NCBI GenBank assembly: GCA_050952125.1
Contig: JBMNKK010000004.1
Location: 248,001-312,000 of the forward strand
Origin: UBA3951 sp050952125
GTDB lineage: Bacteria; Bacillota; Sulfobacillia; Fermentithermobacillales; Fermentithermobacillaceae
Length of the DNA stretch: 64,000 bases
Direction: 5' to 3'
Numbering within the stretch: position 1 is the stretch's first letter; each line of letters begins with the position of its first letter. The position numbers and the translations under genes are program-made. Shown piece after piece: positions 1 to 9,405 of the stretch. The notes beneath the pieces were generated by a model. The model searched no databases. It was not told the origin of the DNA and worked only from the letters and a program-made list of their open reading frames with translations.

Positions 1-2020
1 AACTCTGAAACTGCATTGTGTACGTACCCCGCCCCTGGGTCCTCGACCTGAGGTCAGTGGCGTAACCGAACATGGCGGCAAGGGGAGCGGAACCCATTAC
101 GATCTCATAAGATTCCCTGCTCTCCATGCCCTGTATCTGCCCCCTGCGAGCGCTCATATCAGCCAACACATCCCCCAAATACTCGGTGGGAGTGGTGACT
201 TCCACTTTCATGACAGGCTCCAGAAGCACCGTCTTGGTCCTCGATAGAGCATCCTTGAGCGCCATGGAACCGGCTACCTTGAAAGCCAACTCTGACGAGT
301 CTACCTCGTGATAGGATCCATCTTCAAGAGTAACTTTGATGTCAACAACCGGATGGCCGATAAGTGGACCGCTTTCCATCGCCTCTCTTACTCCTGCCTC
401 CACCGCCGGGATGAACTCGACCGGAATCGCCCCGCCCTTCACGGCGTTCACGAACTCAAAGCCGCTTCCTCTTCCAAGAGGCTCCACCTTGATCTTGACG
501 TGCCCGTACTGGCCGTGGCCGCCTGTCTGGCGGACGTACCTAGCTTCGCCGCTGACGGCAGACAGCACGGTCTCCTTAAAGGCAACCTGCGGGCGCCCCA
601 CCGTGGCAGATACGCCGAACTCGCGAAGGAGCCGGTCTGCGATGATCTCCAGGTGAAGCTCACCCATGCCCTCGATCAGAGTCTGGCCTGTCTCTTCATC
701 GGACCTGTAGGAGAAGGTTGGGTCTTCCTCGGCAAGCTTCTGGAGCGAAACCGAGAGTTTGTCTTGGTCGGCCCTTGTGGCAGGCTCAATCGCCACCTGG
801 ATAACGGGCTGCGGGAACTGGATGGGTTCCAGCACGACAGGGTGTTTCTCGTCGCAAAGGGTATCACCCGTCGTGGTGAACTTCAGAGCGACGGTCGCTA
901 CAATGTCTCCGGTAGAGACCGCTTCGACGTCTTCCCTGTGATTGGCATGCATAATAAGGAGCCTCTGAATCCTCTCGCTCTTGCCCTTGGTAGCGTTGTA
1001 GACGTAGGACCTGGTACTAACCGAGCCCGAGTAGACGCGGAAGTACGTGAGCCGGCCCACATACGGGTCGGTCATGACCTTGAACGCGAGGGCGCTGAAC
1101 GGTTCATCGTCAGAAGCTTTCCTCAGCACCGCTTCTTCCGACCCCGGGATCTGCCCCTCGATGGGAGGAACGTCCTGAGGAGAAGGCAGGTAATCGACGA
1201 TGGCGTCGATGAGCAGCTGAACACCTTTCTTCCTAAAGGATGATCCCGCGAACACCGGTACTATGGCGTTCTGCAGAGTACCCTTGCGAAGCGCCTTGCG
1301 AAGGACGTCCGCCGGCAGTTCCTCGCCTGCGAGATAAGACTCTAAGATCGATTCGTCATAGTCCGAAGCCGTTGAAATGAGGTTCTCCCTATACCCTTCT
1401 GCAATCTCCCTCAGATCCTCAGGAATAGGCCTCTTCTCAATTTCGAGTCCGAGTTCGTCAACCCAGTAGAGGGCCTGCATATTGAGGACATCCACCAATC
1501 CGGAGAAGGAGTCCTCTGAACCGATAGGAAACGCCATCACTACGGGCTCCGCGCCAAGGCGAGTTCTAATCATGTCGACGGCGCGAGAGAAATTAGCACC
1601 CGTAGCATCCATTTTGTTGATGTAGGCAACCCTGGGAATCTTGTATCTGTCGGCCTGGCGCCACACAGTCTCAGACTGGGGTTCGACGCCGCCCTTGGCG
1701 CAAAATATCGCGACAGCGCCATCCAACACGCGCAGGCTGCGTTCGACTTCTGCTGTAAAGTCAACGTGCCCTGGCGTATCTATAATGTTGATTCGAAAAT
1801 CTCTCCAATGGCAGGTAGTAGCAGCAGAGGTAATGGTGATACCCCGCTCCTGCTCCTGGACCATCCAGTCCATAGTAGCGGAACCCTGGTCCACTTCCCC
1901 CATACGGTGTACTTTACCCGTGTAGAACAGGATACGCTCGGTAGTGGTCGTCTTTCCCGCGTCGATGTGAGCCATAATCCCTATGTTGCGTATCTTCTCC
2001 ACCGGAAACGTCTGCGGCAT
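1..2020 (-). CDS. fusA: Elongation factor G, C-terminus cut by window edge
   Basis: Translational GTPase that drives ribosome translocation and, with RRF, ribosome recycling. The protein starts MPQTFPVEKIRNIGIMAHID and continues with the P-loop DAGKTTTTE; the DTPGHVDF switch-II motif is visible. About 673 codons are present of a family length near 690. The last readable residues, around TQGRGTYTMQFS, belong to the conserved domain V end, so only a short C-terminus is missing. The ATG at 2020 follows a GGGGG-type ribosome binding site. It lies 42 nt after rpsG, as in the standard str operon. I checked both ends and one internal stretch, not every codon, for frame integrity. A divergent EF-G paralogue lies at 44298-46385. 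Confidence 0.97.
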   Translation of the reverse strand, partial: MPQTFPVEKIRNIGIMAHIDAGKTTTTERILFYTGKVHRMGEVDQGSATMDWMVQEQERGITITSAATTCHWRDFRINIIDTPGHVDFTAEVERSLRVLDGAVAIFCAKGGVEPQSETVWRQADRYKIPRVAYINKMDATGANFSRAVDMIRTRLGAEPVVMAFPIGSEDSFSGLVDVLNMQALYWVDELGLEIEKRPIPEDLREIAEGYRENLISTASDYDESILESYLAGEELPADVLRKALRKGTLQNAIVPVFAGSSFRKKGVQLLIDAIVDYLPSPQDVPPIEGQIPGSEEAVLRKASDDEPFSALAFKVMTDPYVGRLTYFRVYSGSVSTRSYVYNATKGKSERIQRLLIMHANHREDVEAVSTGDIVATVALKFTTTGDTLCDEKHPVVLEPIQFPQPVIQVAIEPATRADQDKLSVSLQKLAEEDPTFSYRSDEETGQTLIEGMGELHLEIIADRLLREFGVSATVGRPQVAFKETVLSAVSGEARYVRQTGGHGQYGHVKIKVEPLGRGSGFEFVNAVKGGAIPVEFIPAVEAGVREAMESGPLIGHPVVDIKVTLEDGSYHEVDSSELAFKVAGSMALKDALSRTKTVLLEPVMKVEVTTPTEYLGDVLADMSARRGQIQGMESRESYEIVMGSAPLAAMFGYATDLRSRTQGRGTYTMQFQS

Positions 2021-2062
2021 CGATTTCCCCCCTTTCTAGCGAATCGACAAGAGGCGCGCGCC

Positions 2063-2533
2063 CTACCAGCGGTAGTGCGCGAAGGCCCTGTTGGCCTCGG
2101 CCATCTTGTGCATTTCCTCTTTGCGCCTCACGCTGTTGCCGGTGTTTCCTGCAGCATCGAGAATCTCGCCGGCCAGACGGTTCTCCATTCCCCGCTCGCC
2201 TCTCTGGCGGGCAAAGTCGACAATCCACCTGATGGCCAACGAAAGGCGCCTCTCGTTGCGAACCTCAATAGGAACCTGATAGGTAGCTCCGCCGACTCTC
2301 CTCGGACGCACTTCGAGGACCGGCATCACGTTCTTGATAGCCGTATCGAGTACCTCAAGCGGGTCTTTCCCGGTCTTCTCTCTGATGATCTCCATCGCGT
2401 CATACATCAGCCTGCGCGCCACAGCCTTCTCGCCTGACTGCATGACCTTGTTGGTCAATCGGGTCACCAGAACCGAGTTGAAAACGGGATCCGGCGTCCA
2501 CTTTCTGGCCGGCGCTCCACCACGTCTAGGCAT
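2063..2533 (-). CDS. rpsG: 30S ribosomal protein S7
   Basis: 156-residue S7, which nucleates assembly of the 16S rRNA 3' domain and lines the E site. The sequence opens MPRRGGAPARKWTPDPVFNS and carries the family signature around VMPVLEVRPRRVGGATYQVP; length is normal. The ATG at 2533 is preceded by GGAGG at good spacing. It sits between rpsL and fusA in the str operon, presumably transcribed from the promoter at 3298-3326. Confidence 0.98.
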   Translation of the reverse strand: MPRRGGAPARKWTPDPVFNSVLVTRLTNKVMQSGEKAVARRLMYDAMEIIREKTGKDPLEVLDTAIKNVMPVLEVRPRRVGGATYQVPIEVRNERRLSLAIRWIVDFARQRGERGMENRLAGEILDAAGNTGNSVRRKEEMHKMAEANRAFAHYRW

Positions 2534-2553
2534 TAAACATTACCTCCGGAAGG

Positions 2554-2928
2554 TTACTTCTTCGGCTTCTTGGCGCCGTATAGTGATCGGCCCTGCTTAC
2601 GGTCTGCAACGCCGGCTGCGTCAAGAGTGCCCCTGACGATGTGATAGCGAACGCCAGGAAGGTCTCTCACACGTCCGCCCCGGACCAAGACCACTGAGTG
2701 TTCCTGCAAATTATGCCCTACGCCCGGAATGTAGGCCGAAACCTCGATGCCGTTCACAAGGCGAACACGAGCGATCTTTCTAAGTGCCGAGTTGGGTTTC
2801 TTTGGCTGAGTGGTGCGGACGACAGTGCAAACGCCGCGCTTAAACGGGTTTCCCCGAAGCGCGCGTGACTTCGACTTATCTTCCGCGACCTTGCGGCCCT
2901 GCCTTACCAGTTGGTTGATGGTCGGCAC
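2554..2928 (-). CDS. rpsL: 30S ribosomal protein S12
   Basis: 124-residue S12, the decoding-site protein and classical streptomycin-resistance locus. It starts with GTG at 2928, about 7 nt after GGGGG, giving MPTINQLVRQGRK. The conserved TTQPKKPNSALRK and GVGHNLQEHSVVLVRGGR stretches are intact, with lysine at the KKPNSA position, the streptomycin-sensitive form. Followed 20 nt later by rpsG. Confidence 0.98.
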   Translation of the reverse strand: MPTINQLVRQGRKVAEDKSKSRALRGNPFKRGVCTVVRTTQPKKPNSALRKIARVRLVNGIEVSAYIPGVGHNLQEHSVVLVRGGRVRDLPGVRYHIVRGTLDAAGVADRKQGRSLYGAKKPKK

Positions 2929-2949
2929 CTTCTAACCCCCTTTTCCTGC

Positions 2950-3252
2950 CTAAGTCTGCCCACTTTCGATCTTATTGCACGGTGTCTTCAGGATAGCGCA
3001 GGCAGCGGCACCCACCCTGAGCGAAGAGAACTCGCCGAGTTCTCTCATAGAATCAAAAAAAGTCACAGGTATGCCCTTTTCCCGGCATAATCTGAGGAGG
3101 TTTCCGACAACGCGTTCTTCGGCGTCTTTAGCCACATAGACTTCCGAACAGAGGTCGTTCTTAACTGCCCTCTCCGCTGACCTCACGCCGGGCAGCCGCT
3201 CTCTTCTCACTTTCCTGCGACTCTCCCAGGACGACAAAGGTCGATCCGACAT
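2950..3252 (-). CDS. rplGB: L7Ae-family ribosomal/k-turn binding protein (YbxF type)
   Basis: 100-residue member of the L7Ae/L30e fold, equivalent by position and sequence to B. subtilis YbxF, a k-turn RNA binding protein. The core runs from about residue 24 (RSAERAVKNDLCSEVYVAKD) to LRVGAAACAILK. About 20 basic residues at the N-terminus are extra compared with the roughly 82-residue Bacillus protein. The ATG at 3252 has GGAGG seven bases upstream, so the extension is probably translated. It is the first gene after the promoter at 3298-3326 and leads into rpsL, rpsG and fusA. Confidence 0.85.
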   Translation of the reverse strand: MSDRPLSSWESRRKVRRERLPGVRSAERAVKNDLCSEVYVAKDAEERVVGNLLRLCREKGIPVTFFDSMRELGEFSSLRVGAAACAILKTPCNKIESGQT

Positions 3253-3297
3253 CGTGTTTCCTCCTGCATGACAAGCCCAAAAAAAGCACGCTTTAAG

Positions 3298-3326
3298 AGT
3301 TTAGCACCCTGCATAAGCGGTGTCAA
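3298..3326 (-). promoter_or_regulatory. Sigma-A type promoter of the str operon
   Basis: On the minus strand: -35 TTGACA (3321-3326), 17 bp spacer, -10 TAAACT (3298-3303), about 45 nt upstream of the L7Ae-like gene. It gives the ribosomal genes a start site independent of the upstream rpoC and NuoL-like genes. Sequence match only. Confidence 0.75.
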
Positions 3327-3346
3327 CGATGGAATAGCAGGCTAAA

Positions 3347-5002
3347 TCAAGCGCGGCGCAGAGGATGCTTGCGTTCACCTCTGGGGCGCGAGGGCGTCGC
3401 AAAGAGCCGCTCGAAGTAAAAACCTTGACGGCAAGCTGAGACCAGACCTGCAGCGTGAGCTTCCATCCATGTCCGTACTCGTTGGCGCCTCCTCACAAGC
3501 GCCAACCCAATCACCAGGGCCGCGACGGATATCAGGAAGGCAACGCTCGCAAAGGTCTCCTCAACCAGGTACAGTGGGGACACGGTGTGGATCCCCATAC
3601 CGGGAACCGCATGCGCCAATTGCCTGCTCTCGACTCCGATGGCGAGCCAGAAGAAAGGAGTCAGGAGCGCGAGGATTACCATGGGGATTTCCATCGACAG
3701 CGGTGCCTCGCGAGCGGACTGAACCGCTCTCGAGACGGTGCCGTGAAACACCTTGATGTAGGCAGACCAAGAGTAGACCACGGTCAGAACCGCTCCCAAT
3801 CCCGCCAATACCAATGCTGTGTACTCGTGCTTTTGAAGGGCGCCGGCCAAGATCATATCCTTAGAGAAGAAACCGCTCATGAAAGGAACGCCTGAAAGTC
3901 CCATAACCCCCACAGCAGAGACCACTTTGGTCAGCGGCATCTTGGCTCCCGCCCCCGACAGGAGGTCCATATCCCTCGTGCCTGTCGCATGAACGATAGC
4001 GCCCGCGGCCAGGAACAGGAGGGTCTTGAATATGGCATGGGACATGAGGTGGAATTGGGCACCCAACAGAGACCCTACTCCCACAGCGAAAAACATGTAT
4101 CCCAACTGGCTCATGGTGGAGTAAGCAAGCATCTTCTTGAGGTCACCAGCGTACAGCGCCATGAGAGCTGATAGCAAAATAGTCACCGCGCCCGTCCAAA
4201 GCACCGCCCCGGTCCACGCAGGTACGTTCCGGTAGATGGGATAAAGGCGCATTACTATGTAGACGCCGATGTTCATAACGGTCGCGGCATCCAAAAGAGC
4301 GGACGCCGAACTCGGGGCCTCCATTGCTCCGGGAAGCCAGACGTGAAGAGGTATCTGGGCTGACCGGACCATCGCCGCAAGAAGGATGGCGTAGGCCGAC
4401 AGAATGGTTAAGAGAGAATCTTTGCCGGCAGAAATCCCGCCCGCTATCTCCCTCAAGCCGAAACCCTTCGCTCCGGAAGCGAAGTATAGAAGCCCCAATC
4501 CGAGTATTAGCAGCACGTCTCCTGCGCGCCCAAAAGCTAGGGCTCGCCGGGCACAAGAAGGCGCGTCGGGGTTGTTCCGGTTAAAGCCGATAAGCCTGCA
4601 AGTCAGGAAAGAGCAGAATGCCCAAGAGGGGACCATCGCCAGGATATTCCCGGATAGCGCGAAGGCGTTCACGGATCCGATAGTCAGGAGCACCAGCGAG
4701 TAGTACCTGGGGCGATCGGATTCGTGAGCCATATAGCCCAATGAATATAGAAGCACGACAGAACCCAGCACGGATGATGCCAGAGCGACGGAGTACCCGA
4801 GGCCGTCAACAAGTAGGCCGAAAGCGCCGTAACCTGAGTGTACCTTGGGGATTGCGGCGATCGAGATGACGGCAGTGACACATCCGATAGCCACTGACAG
4901 ATAGGACGAGACCCTGTCTCCCAGTCCCTTTGTTATGGACACCAATAGAGCACCGGCAAACGGCAGTGTTACCACTAAGATAAACGGCAGATCGGCTGCC
5001 AC
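3347..5002 (-). CDS. NuoL/MrpA-like membrane subunit, divergent and orphan
   Basis: 551-residue, highly hydrophobic protein of the proton-conducting antiporter-like family (complex I NuoL, HyfB, MrpA). The family is recognised from LAYSTMSQLGYMFFAVG, SHAIFKTLLFLAAGAI and LSGVPFMSGFFSKDMIL, the last keeping the TM12 lysine. Other key positions are changed. The TM5 glutamate of the WEG motif is Ala128 (SWAFCSF), the TM7 lysine is Arg213 (VRSAQIPLHVWL), and the HAAT histidine is Asp238 (SALLDAAT). The C-terminus stops soon after FYFERLF, short of full NuoL. GTG start. No other complex I, Mrp or hydrogenase gene is in the window. It follows the MBL hydrolase gene and probably reads through from rpoC. 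Function unknown; ion transport need not be retained. Confidence 0.75.
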   Translation of the reverse strand: MAADLPFILVVTLPFAGALLVSITKGLGDRVSSYLSVAIGCVTAVISIAAIPKVHSGYGAFGLLVDGLGYSVALASSVLGSVVLLYSLGYMAHESDRPRYYSLVLLTIGSVNAFALSGNILAMVPSWAFCSFLTCRLIGFNRNNPDAPSCARRALAFGRAGDVLLILGLGLLYFASGAKGFGLREIAGGISAGKDSLLTILSAYAILLAAMVRSAQIPLHVWLPGAMEAPSSASALLDAATVMNIGVYIVMRLYPIYRNVPAWTGAVLWTGAVTILLSALMALYAGDLKKMLAYSTMSQLGYMFFAVGVGSLLGAQFHLMSHAIFKTLLFLAAGAIVHATGTRDMDLLSGAGAKMPLTKVVSAVGVMGLSGVPFMSGFFSKDMILAGALQKHEYTALVLAGLGAVLTVVYSWSAYIKVFHGTVSRAVQSAREAPLSMEIPMVILALLTPFFWLAIGVESRQLAHAVPGMGIHTVSPLYLVEETFASVAFLISVAALVIGLALVRRRQRVRTWMEAHAAGLVSACRQGFYFERLFATPSRPRGERKHPLRRA

Positions 5003-5143
5003 AATAGCACCCCTTGCAGAGGCAAGCGCACCGCCCCTTTACGTGGCGCGACCTGCCTTAGTGATAATAGGCACAATTATCTGCCCGCAGCATAGATGAT
5101 AGCACTTGCGCGTAAGGGAGTCCAACAGCAGCTGTAGACAACC

Positions 5144-5177
5144 CGAGAACCCCAGGACAGGGTGCCCGGGGTTCTCG
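5144..5177. repeat. 10-bp perfect inverted repeat
   Basis: CGAGAACCCC at 5144-5153 pairs with GGGGTTCTCG at 5168-5177 around a 14-nt loop, in the 210-bp gap between the MBL hydrolase and the NuoL-like gene. Neither side has a T-run, so it is not a classical terminator. It could be an mRNA stabilising or processing stem between the two genes. Confidence 0.5.
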
Positions 5178-5212
5178 CACTGTCACGGCAGTGTTCTTGC
5201 CGTACGCTTGAC

Positions 5213-5869
5213 TTATATCGCCGGCAACCAGACCTCCAGATTTGAGGGAAGGGTCTCGGAACTGACCTGAAACTCCCCGGCCGGCAGCCGCCTGACGACT
5301 GAAGGCCACAGAGACAGGAACTCTTCGGGTCCGCTAATCGGCCAATCGGCAATGTACTTGGTGTTAAAATGCATCGGTATTGCCACCTTCGGCTGTAGCG
5401 ATCTGATTACGCTAGCCGCCGCCTTCGCGTCAATGGTGTAGTGGCCGCCCACCGGCACCAACACGACATCGCACCTTCCAATCTCCGAGACTGTGTCGGG
5501 CGAAAGCTCGTGCCCGAGGTCGCCCAGGTGAACGACTACAAGTCCCGCGACGTCGATCACGAAAATGGCGTTCTTGCCCCGCTTGGCGCCGCCCTCACCA
5601 TCGTGACGGGAAGGGACGGTCCGGAAGCTGACATCTCCCACCTTCTCCGACAGCCTCTTTACCTCTTGGCCCTCAAGTCCTCGAAGAATCTTGGCCGGGC
5701 CCCTGACCACGCCAACCTCGTTGTGATCGTGGTGCTCGTGCGAAACGGTAACGGCATCGCATTCAACCGACAGCGGCGGGTAGGGTACAGAACTGCCGAA
5801 CGGGTCGGTGAGCACCCTTACGCCTGCCGGAGACGTGAATAAGAATGCCGCGTGACCAAGCCACCTCAT
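5213..5869 (-). CDS. MBL-fold metal-dependent hydrolase (UPF0173-like)
   Basis: 218-residue metallo-beta-lactamase-fold protein. It begins MRWLGHAAFLFTSPAGVRVL, as in the UPF0173/YtkL and UlaG-like groups. The metal site is SHEHHDHNEV, with further candidate ligands in HLGDLGHELS and PMHFNTKY. No signal peptide, so cytosolic. Such proteins are probably phosphodiesterases or lactonases; the substrate is unknown. The ATG lies six bases after the rpoC stop without a clear ribosome binding site of its own, which suggests coupling to rpoC. This is an unusual position, since rpoC is normally followed by the L7Ae-like gene. Confidence 0.8.
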   Translation of the reverse strand: MRWLGHAAFLFTSPAGVRVLTDPFGSSVPYPPLSVECDAVTVSHEHHDHNEVGVVRGPAKILRGLEGQEVKRLSEKVGDVSFRTVPSRHDGEGGAKRGKNAIFVIDVAGLVVVHLGDLGHELSPDTVSEIGRCDVVLVPVGGHYTIDAKAAASVIRSLQPKVAIPMHFNTKYIADWPISGPEEFLSLWPSVVRRLPAGEFQVSSETLPSNLEVWLPAI

Positions 5870-5875
5870 AAGCGC

Positions 5876-8800
5876 TTACACATCCTCTCCGCATGCTTCT
5901 CCCGCGGAATCCGCGCCTAGTGACGCGACCTCCGAGATCTCCTCCTCGGTCGAGTCCGCGATGTCTATCTGAGAATACCTGCTCATTCCTGTGCCTGCAG
6001 GTATGAGCTTGCCGATAATGACGTTTTCCTTTAGCCCTAGAAGATTGTCCACCCTGCCCTTCACCGCGGCCTCGGTCAAGACCCTCGTGGTCTCCTGGAA
6101 AGACGCAGCCGACAGGAACGACTCGGTGGCCAAAGACGCTTTGGTGATGCCTAGTATCACCGGCTTGCCCACTGCAGGCTCTCCGCCCTTCTCAAAAGCG
6201 AGAGCGTTGGCGTCGGCAAACTCATGAACGTTGACCACTCCGCCGGGCAGAAGATCGGTATCGCCGGGCTCATCGACCTTGATCTTGCGTATCATCTGCC
6301 TGACTATAACCTCAATGTGCTTGTCGGATATGTCGATTCCCTGCAGGCGGTATACCCGCTGGACCTCGGCAACCAGGTAGTCTTCTACCGCGGTAACGCC
6401 CTTCACGCGGAGGAGATCGTGGGGATTGATCGAACCTTCGGTCAAAGGCTCGCCCGCTTCCACCGCTTGGCCCTGGGTTACCTTGATGAGAGCGCCGTAG
6501 GGCACCACCGTAGTGGTTTGGTCGCCTTCAGGAGAGGTGATCCTGATCTCACGCTTGTGATCGCCCTCTTCAATGTCAACGACGCCCGAAATCTCGGCAA
6601 TGGCCGCCTGGCCTTTAGGCTTCCGAGCTTCGAAAAGCTCCTCGACCCTCGGCAGACCCTGGGTAATATCTTCTCCGGCGATGCCGCCCAGGTGGAAGGT
6701 ACGCAGGGTAAGCTGGGTACCGGGCTCGCCGATTGACTGGGCTGCTACCGTGCCGACTGACTCACCCACCTGAACCAAGCCGCCTGACGCGAGATCGCGC
6801 CCGTAGCACTTGACACATACTCCATGCCTGGTCTCGCAGGTAAGCACCGAGCGCACTTCTACCTCGGTTATACCCGCGCCCACGATTTTCTCTGCCTTAG
6901 CTTCATCAATCTCCTCATCAGCTGCGGCAAGCACCTCTCCGGTCTCCGGATGCACAACGTCGCGCAGCGAAAACCGGCCTATCAGGCGGTCGTACAGGCT
7001 CTCCACCAACTCACCGTCTATCTTAATCTCTCTCACGGTGATTCCGGACTCGGTCCCGCAGTCTTCTTCTCTAACAATGACATCCTGAGCCACGTCCACG
7101 AGCCTTCTGGTAAGGTAACCGGAGTCTGCCGTACGAAGGGCGGTGTCGACAAGGCCCTTCCTCTGGCCGTGAGTTGACGTGAAGTACTCCAAGACGGTGA
7201 GTCCTTCGCGGAAGTTGGAGCGAACGGGCTGCTCAACCATCCGCCCAGACGGGTCAACCACGATGCCTCGCATGCCTCCCAACTGGGAGATCTGCTGCGG
7301 GTTGCCTCGCGCTCCCGACTTGACCATCATAATGACCGGGTTCCTGTCGTCAAAGGCCTTCTGCATGGCCGCCGTCACCTTGTCGGTGGTTTCACGCCAG
7401 ATGGAGATGATCTTGTCGTAACGCTCATCCTTGGTAAGGAACCCCATCTGATACTGCTCCTCAATCTCGGCAACCCGCTGGTCGGCTTCTTGCAGCATCT
7501 CCGGCTTCTCTTTCGGAACCGTCACGTCGGTGATGGCGATGGTCGAACCGGCCTTCGTCGAAAATGTGAAGCCCAAGTCTTTGATGCCGTCCAGCATGTT
7601 GGCTGCTGCCTCCATACCGTACTTCTGGATGCAGCTCAACAGGATTTTGCCGAGGGGCTTTCTGTCTACAACAGAGTTGACAAACCTGAGGCCCTCGGGG
7701 AGTACCTCGTTGAAGATGCAGCGCCCTACGGTAGTCTCGAGCCTCTCGCCGGACTCCATCCTGACAATGATTCTCTCGTGCAGCTGAATGGCTCCAACGT
7801 CATATGCGAGCCTAGCCGCGTCTTGCGACTCAAAGACCTTCAGTTCGGAAGGTTTCCTGTCGTCTTCATCGATAAGAGTCAGATAGTAGACTCCCAGCAC
7901 GACGTCTTTTTGAGGAGTCACTGAAGGCGACCCGTCCTTAGGAAGGAGCAGGTTGCGGTTTGATGCCATCAGAATACGGGCCTCTGCCTGAGCCTCAGCC
8001 GAGAGGGGCACGTGGACAGGCATCTGGTCTCCGTCGAAATCCGCGTTGTACGGCGGGCACACCAACGGGTGGATCTGGATGGCCCTGCCTTCGACCAGCA
8101 CCGGCTCAAAGGCCTGAATCGAGAGCCTGTGAAGAGTGGGAGCGCGGTTTAGGAGAACCAGGTGCTCCTTGATGACATCCTCCAGGACGTCCCAAACCTC
8201 GGGCCTTGCCCTCTCCACCAAACGCCTCGCGCTCTTGATGTTGTGGGCATCTCCGTTCTCAACAAGCTTCTTCATCACAAACGGCTTGAAGAGCTCCAGC
8301 GCCATCTCCTTGGGCAGTCCGCACTGGTGGAACTTGAGGCTGGGGCCAACCACGATTACTGAACGGCCCGAATAGTCCACGCGCTTGCCGAGTAGATTCT
8401 GGCGGAAGCGGCCCTGCTTACCCTTGAGCATGTCTGACAGGGACTTGAGGGGCCTCTGCCCGGGTCCCGTCACAGGACGCCCGCGGCGGCCGTTATCTAT
8501 CAAGGCGTCTACCGCTTCCTGGAGCATCCTCTTCTCGTTCCTCACGATAATATCGGGTGCTCCGAGGTCCAAAAGCCTCTTCAAGCGGTTATTGCGGTTG
8601 ATGACGCGGCGGTACAGGTCATTAAGGTCGGAAGTGGCGAACCTTCCGCCGTCCAGCTGAACCATCGGGCGGAGGTCGGGAGGGATGACCGGTATTACGT
8701 CCAGGATCATCCACTCGGGACGGTTCCCTGACTTCCGGAACGCCTCGACCACTTCAAGCCTTCGTATGGCGCGAATCTTCCGCTGCCCGCTGGCGTTCTT

Positions 8801-9385
8801 GGCCTCTCCCCTGAGCTCTTCGGCCATCTTGTCGAGGTCGATATCCATCAGAAGCTGCTTTATGGCTTCCGCGCCCATGCCTGCCCGGAACCTTCCTCCG
8901 AACTTCTCCCTGGCTTCGCGGTACTCTGCCTCGGTCAAGACCTGCTTTAGAGAAAGGCCTTCGCAATCGCCGGGGTCGGTTACGATATAGGCAGCGAAAT
9001 AGAGAATGCGCTCGAGAAGTCTCGGCGACATGTCGAGCAACAGTCCCATCCGGGAAGGAATGCCCTTGAAGTACCAGATATGGGATACCGGGCTCGCGAG
9101 CTCGATGTGCCCCATGCGTTCGCGACGGACCAAAGCTCGTGTTACCTCGACGCCGCATTTGTCGCACACAACGCCGCGGTACCTTATGCGCTTATACTTA
9201 CCGCAATAGCACTCCCAGTCTTTGGTGGGCCCAAATATCCTCTCACAGAACAACCCGTCGCGTTCAGGTTTCAGGGTCCTATAGTTCAGGGTCTCCGGCT
9301 TCTTTACCTCGCCGCGCGACCACTCACGGATTTTCTCGGGTGACGCCAGAGAAATGCGCATTGCTGAAAAGCTGTTGACGTCCAT
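5876..9385 (-). CDS. rpoC: DNA-directed RNA polymerase subunit beta'
   Basis: 1169-residue largest catalytic subunit of RNA polymerase. The N-terminal zinc site has Cys59, Cys61, Cys74 and Cys77. The catalytic magnesium loop NADFDGDQM is at residues 447-455. The second zinc cluster (CGTESG, CETRHGVCVKCYG) and the C-terminal VLTEAAVKGRVDNLLGLKEN region are present. Length is normal for Bacillota. The ATG at 9385 lies 20 nt after rpoB, with which it is co-transcribed. Confidence 0.99.
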   Translation of the reverse strand: MDVNSFSAMRISLASPEKIREWSRGEVKKPETLNYRTLKPERDGLFCERIFGPTKDWECYCGKYKRIRYRGVVCDKCGVEVTRALVRRERMGHIELASPVSHIWYFKGIPSRMGLLLDMSPRLLERILYFAAYIVTDPGDCEGLSLKQVLTEAEYREAREKFGGRFRAGMGAEAIKQLLMDIDLDKMAEELRGEAKNASGQRKIRAIRRLEVVEAFRKSGNRPEWMILDVIPVIPPDLRPMVQLDGGRFATSDLNDLYRRVINRNNRLKRLLDLGAPDIIVRNEKRMLQEAVDALIDNGRRGRPVTGPGQRPLKSLSDMLKGKQGRFRQNLLGKRVDYSGRSVIVVGPSLKFHQCGLPKEMALELFKPFVMKKLVENGDAHNIKSARRLVERARPEVWDVLEDVIKEHLVLLNRAPTLHRLSIQAFEPVLVEGRAIQIHPLVCPPYNADFDGDQMPVHVPLSAEAQAEARILMASNRNLLLPKDGSPSVTPQKDVVLGVYYLTLIDEDDRKPSELKVFESQDAARLAYDVGAIQLHERIIVRMESGERLETTVGRCIFNEVLPEGLRFVNSVVDRKPLGKILLSCIQKYGMEAAANMLDGIKDLGFTFSTKAGSTIAITDVTVPKEKPEMLQEADQRVAEIEEQYQMGFLTKDERYDKIISIWRETTDKVTAAMQKAFDDRNPVIMMVKSGARGNPQQISQLGGMRGIVVDPSGRMVEQPVRSNFREGLTVLEYFTSTHGQRKGLVDTALRTADSGYLTRRLVDVAQDVIVREEDCGTESGITVREIKIDGELVESLYDRLIGRFSLRDVVHPETGEVLAAADEEIDEAKAEKIVGAGITEVEVRSVLTCETRHGVCVKCYGRDLASGGLVQVGESVGTVAAQSIGEPGTQLTLRTFHLGGIAGEDITQGLPRVEELFEARKPKGQAAIAEISGVVDIEEGDHKREIRITSPEGDQTTTVVPYGALIKVTQGQAVEAGEPLTEGSINPHDLLRVKGVTAVEDYLVAEVQRVYRLQGIDISDKHIEVIVRQMIRKIKVDEPGDTDLLPGGVVNVHEFADANALAFEKGGEPAVGKPVILGITKASLATESFLSAASFQETTRVLTEAAVKGRVDNLLGLKENVIIGKLIPAGTGMSRYSQIDIADSTEEEISEVASLGADSAGEACGEDV

Positions 9386-9405
9386 GACTCACATCCCCTT
9401 TTGCG

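Noticed and set aside
308..1243. 311-codon plus-strand frame
   Set aside because: Antisense to fusA, whose frame is continuous through the points checked; product resembles nothing.
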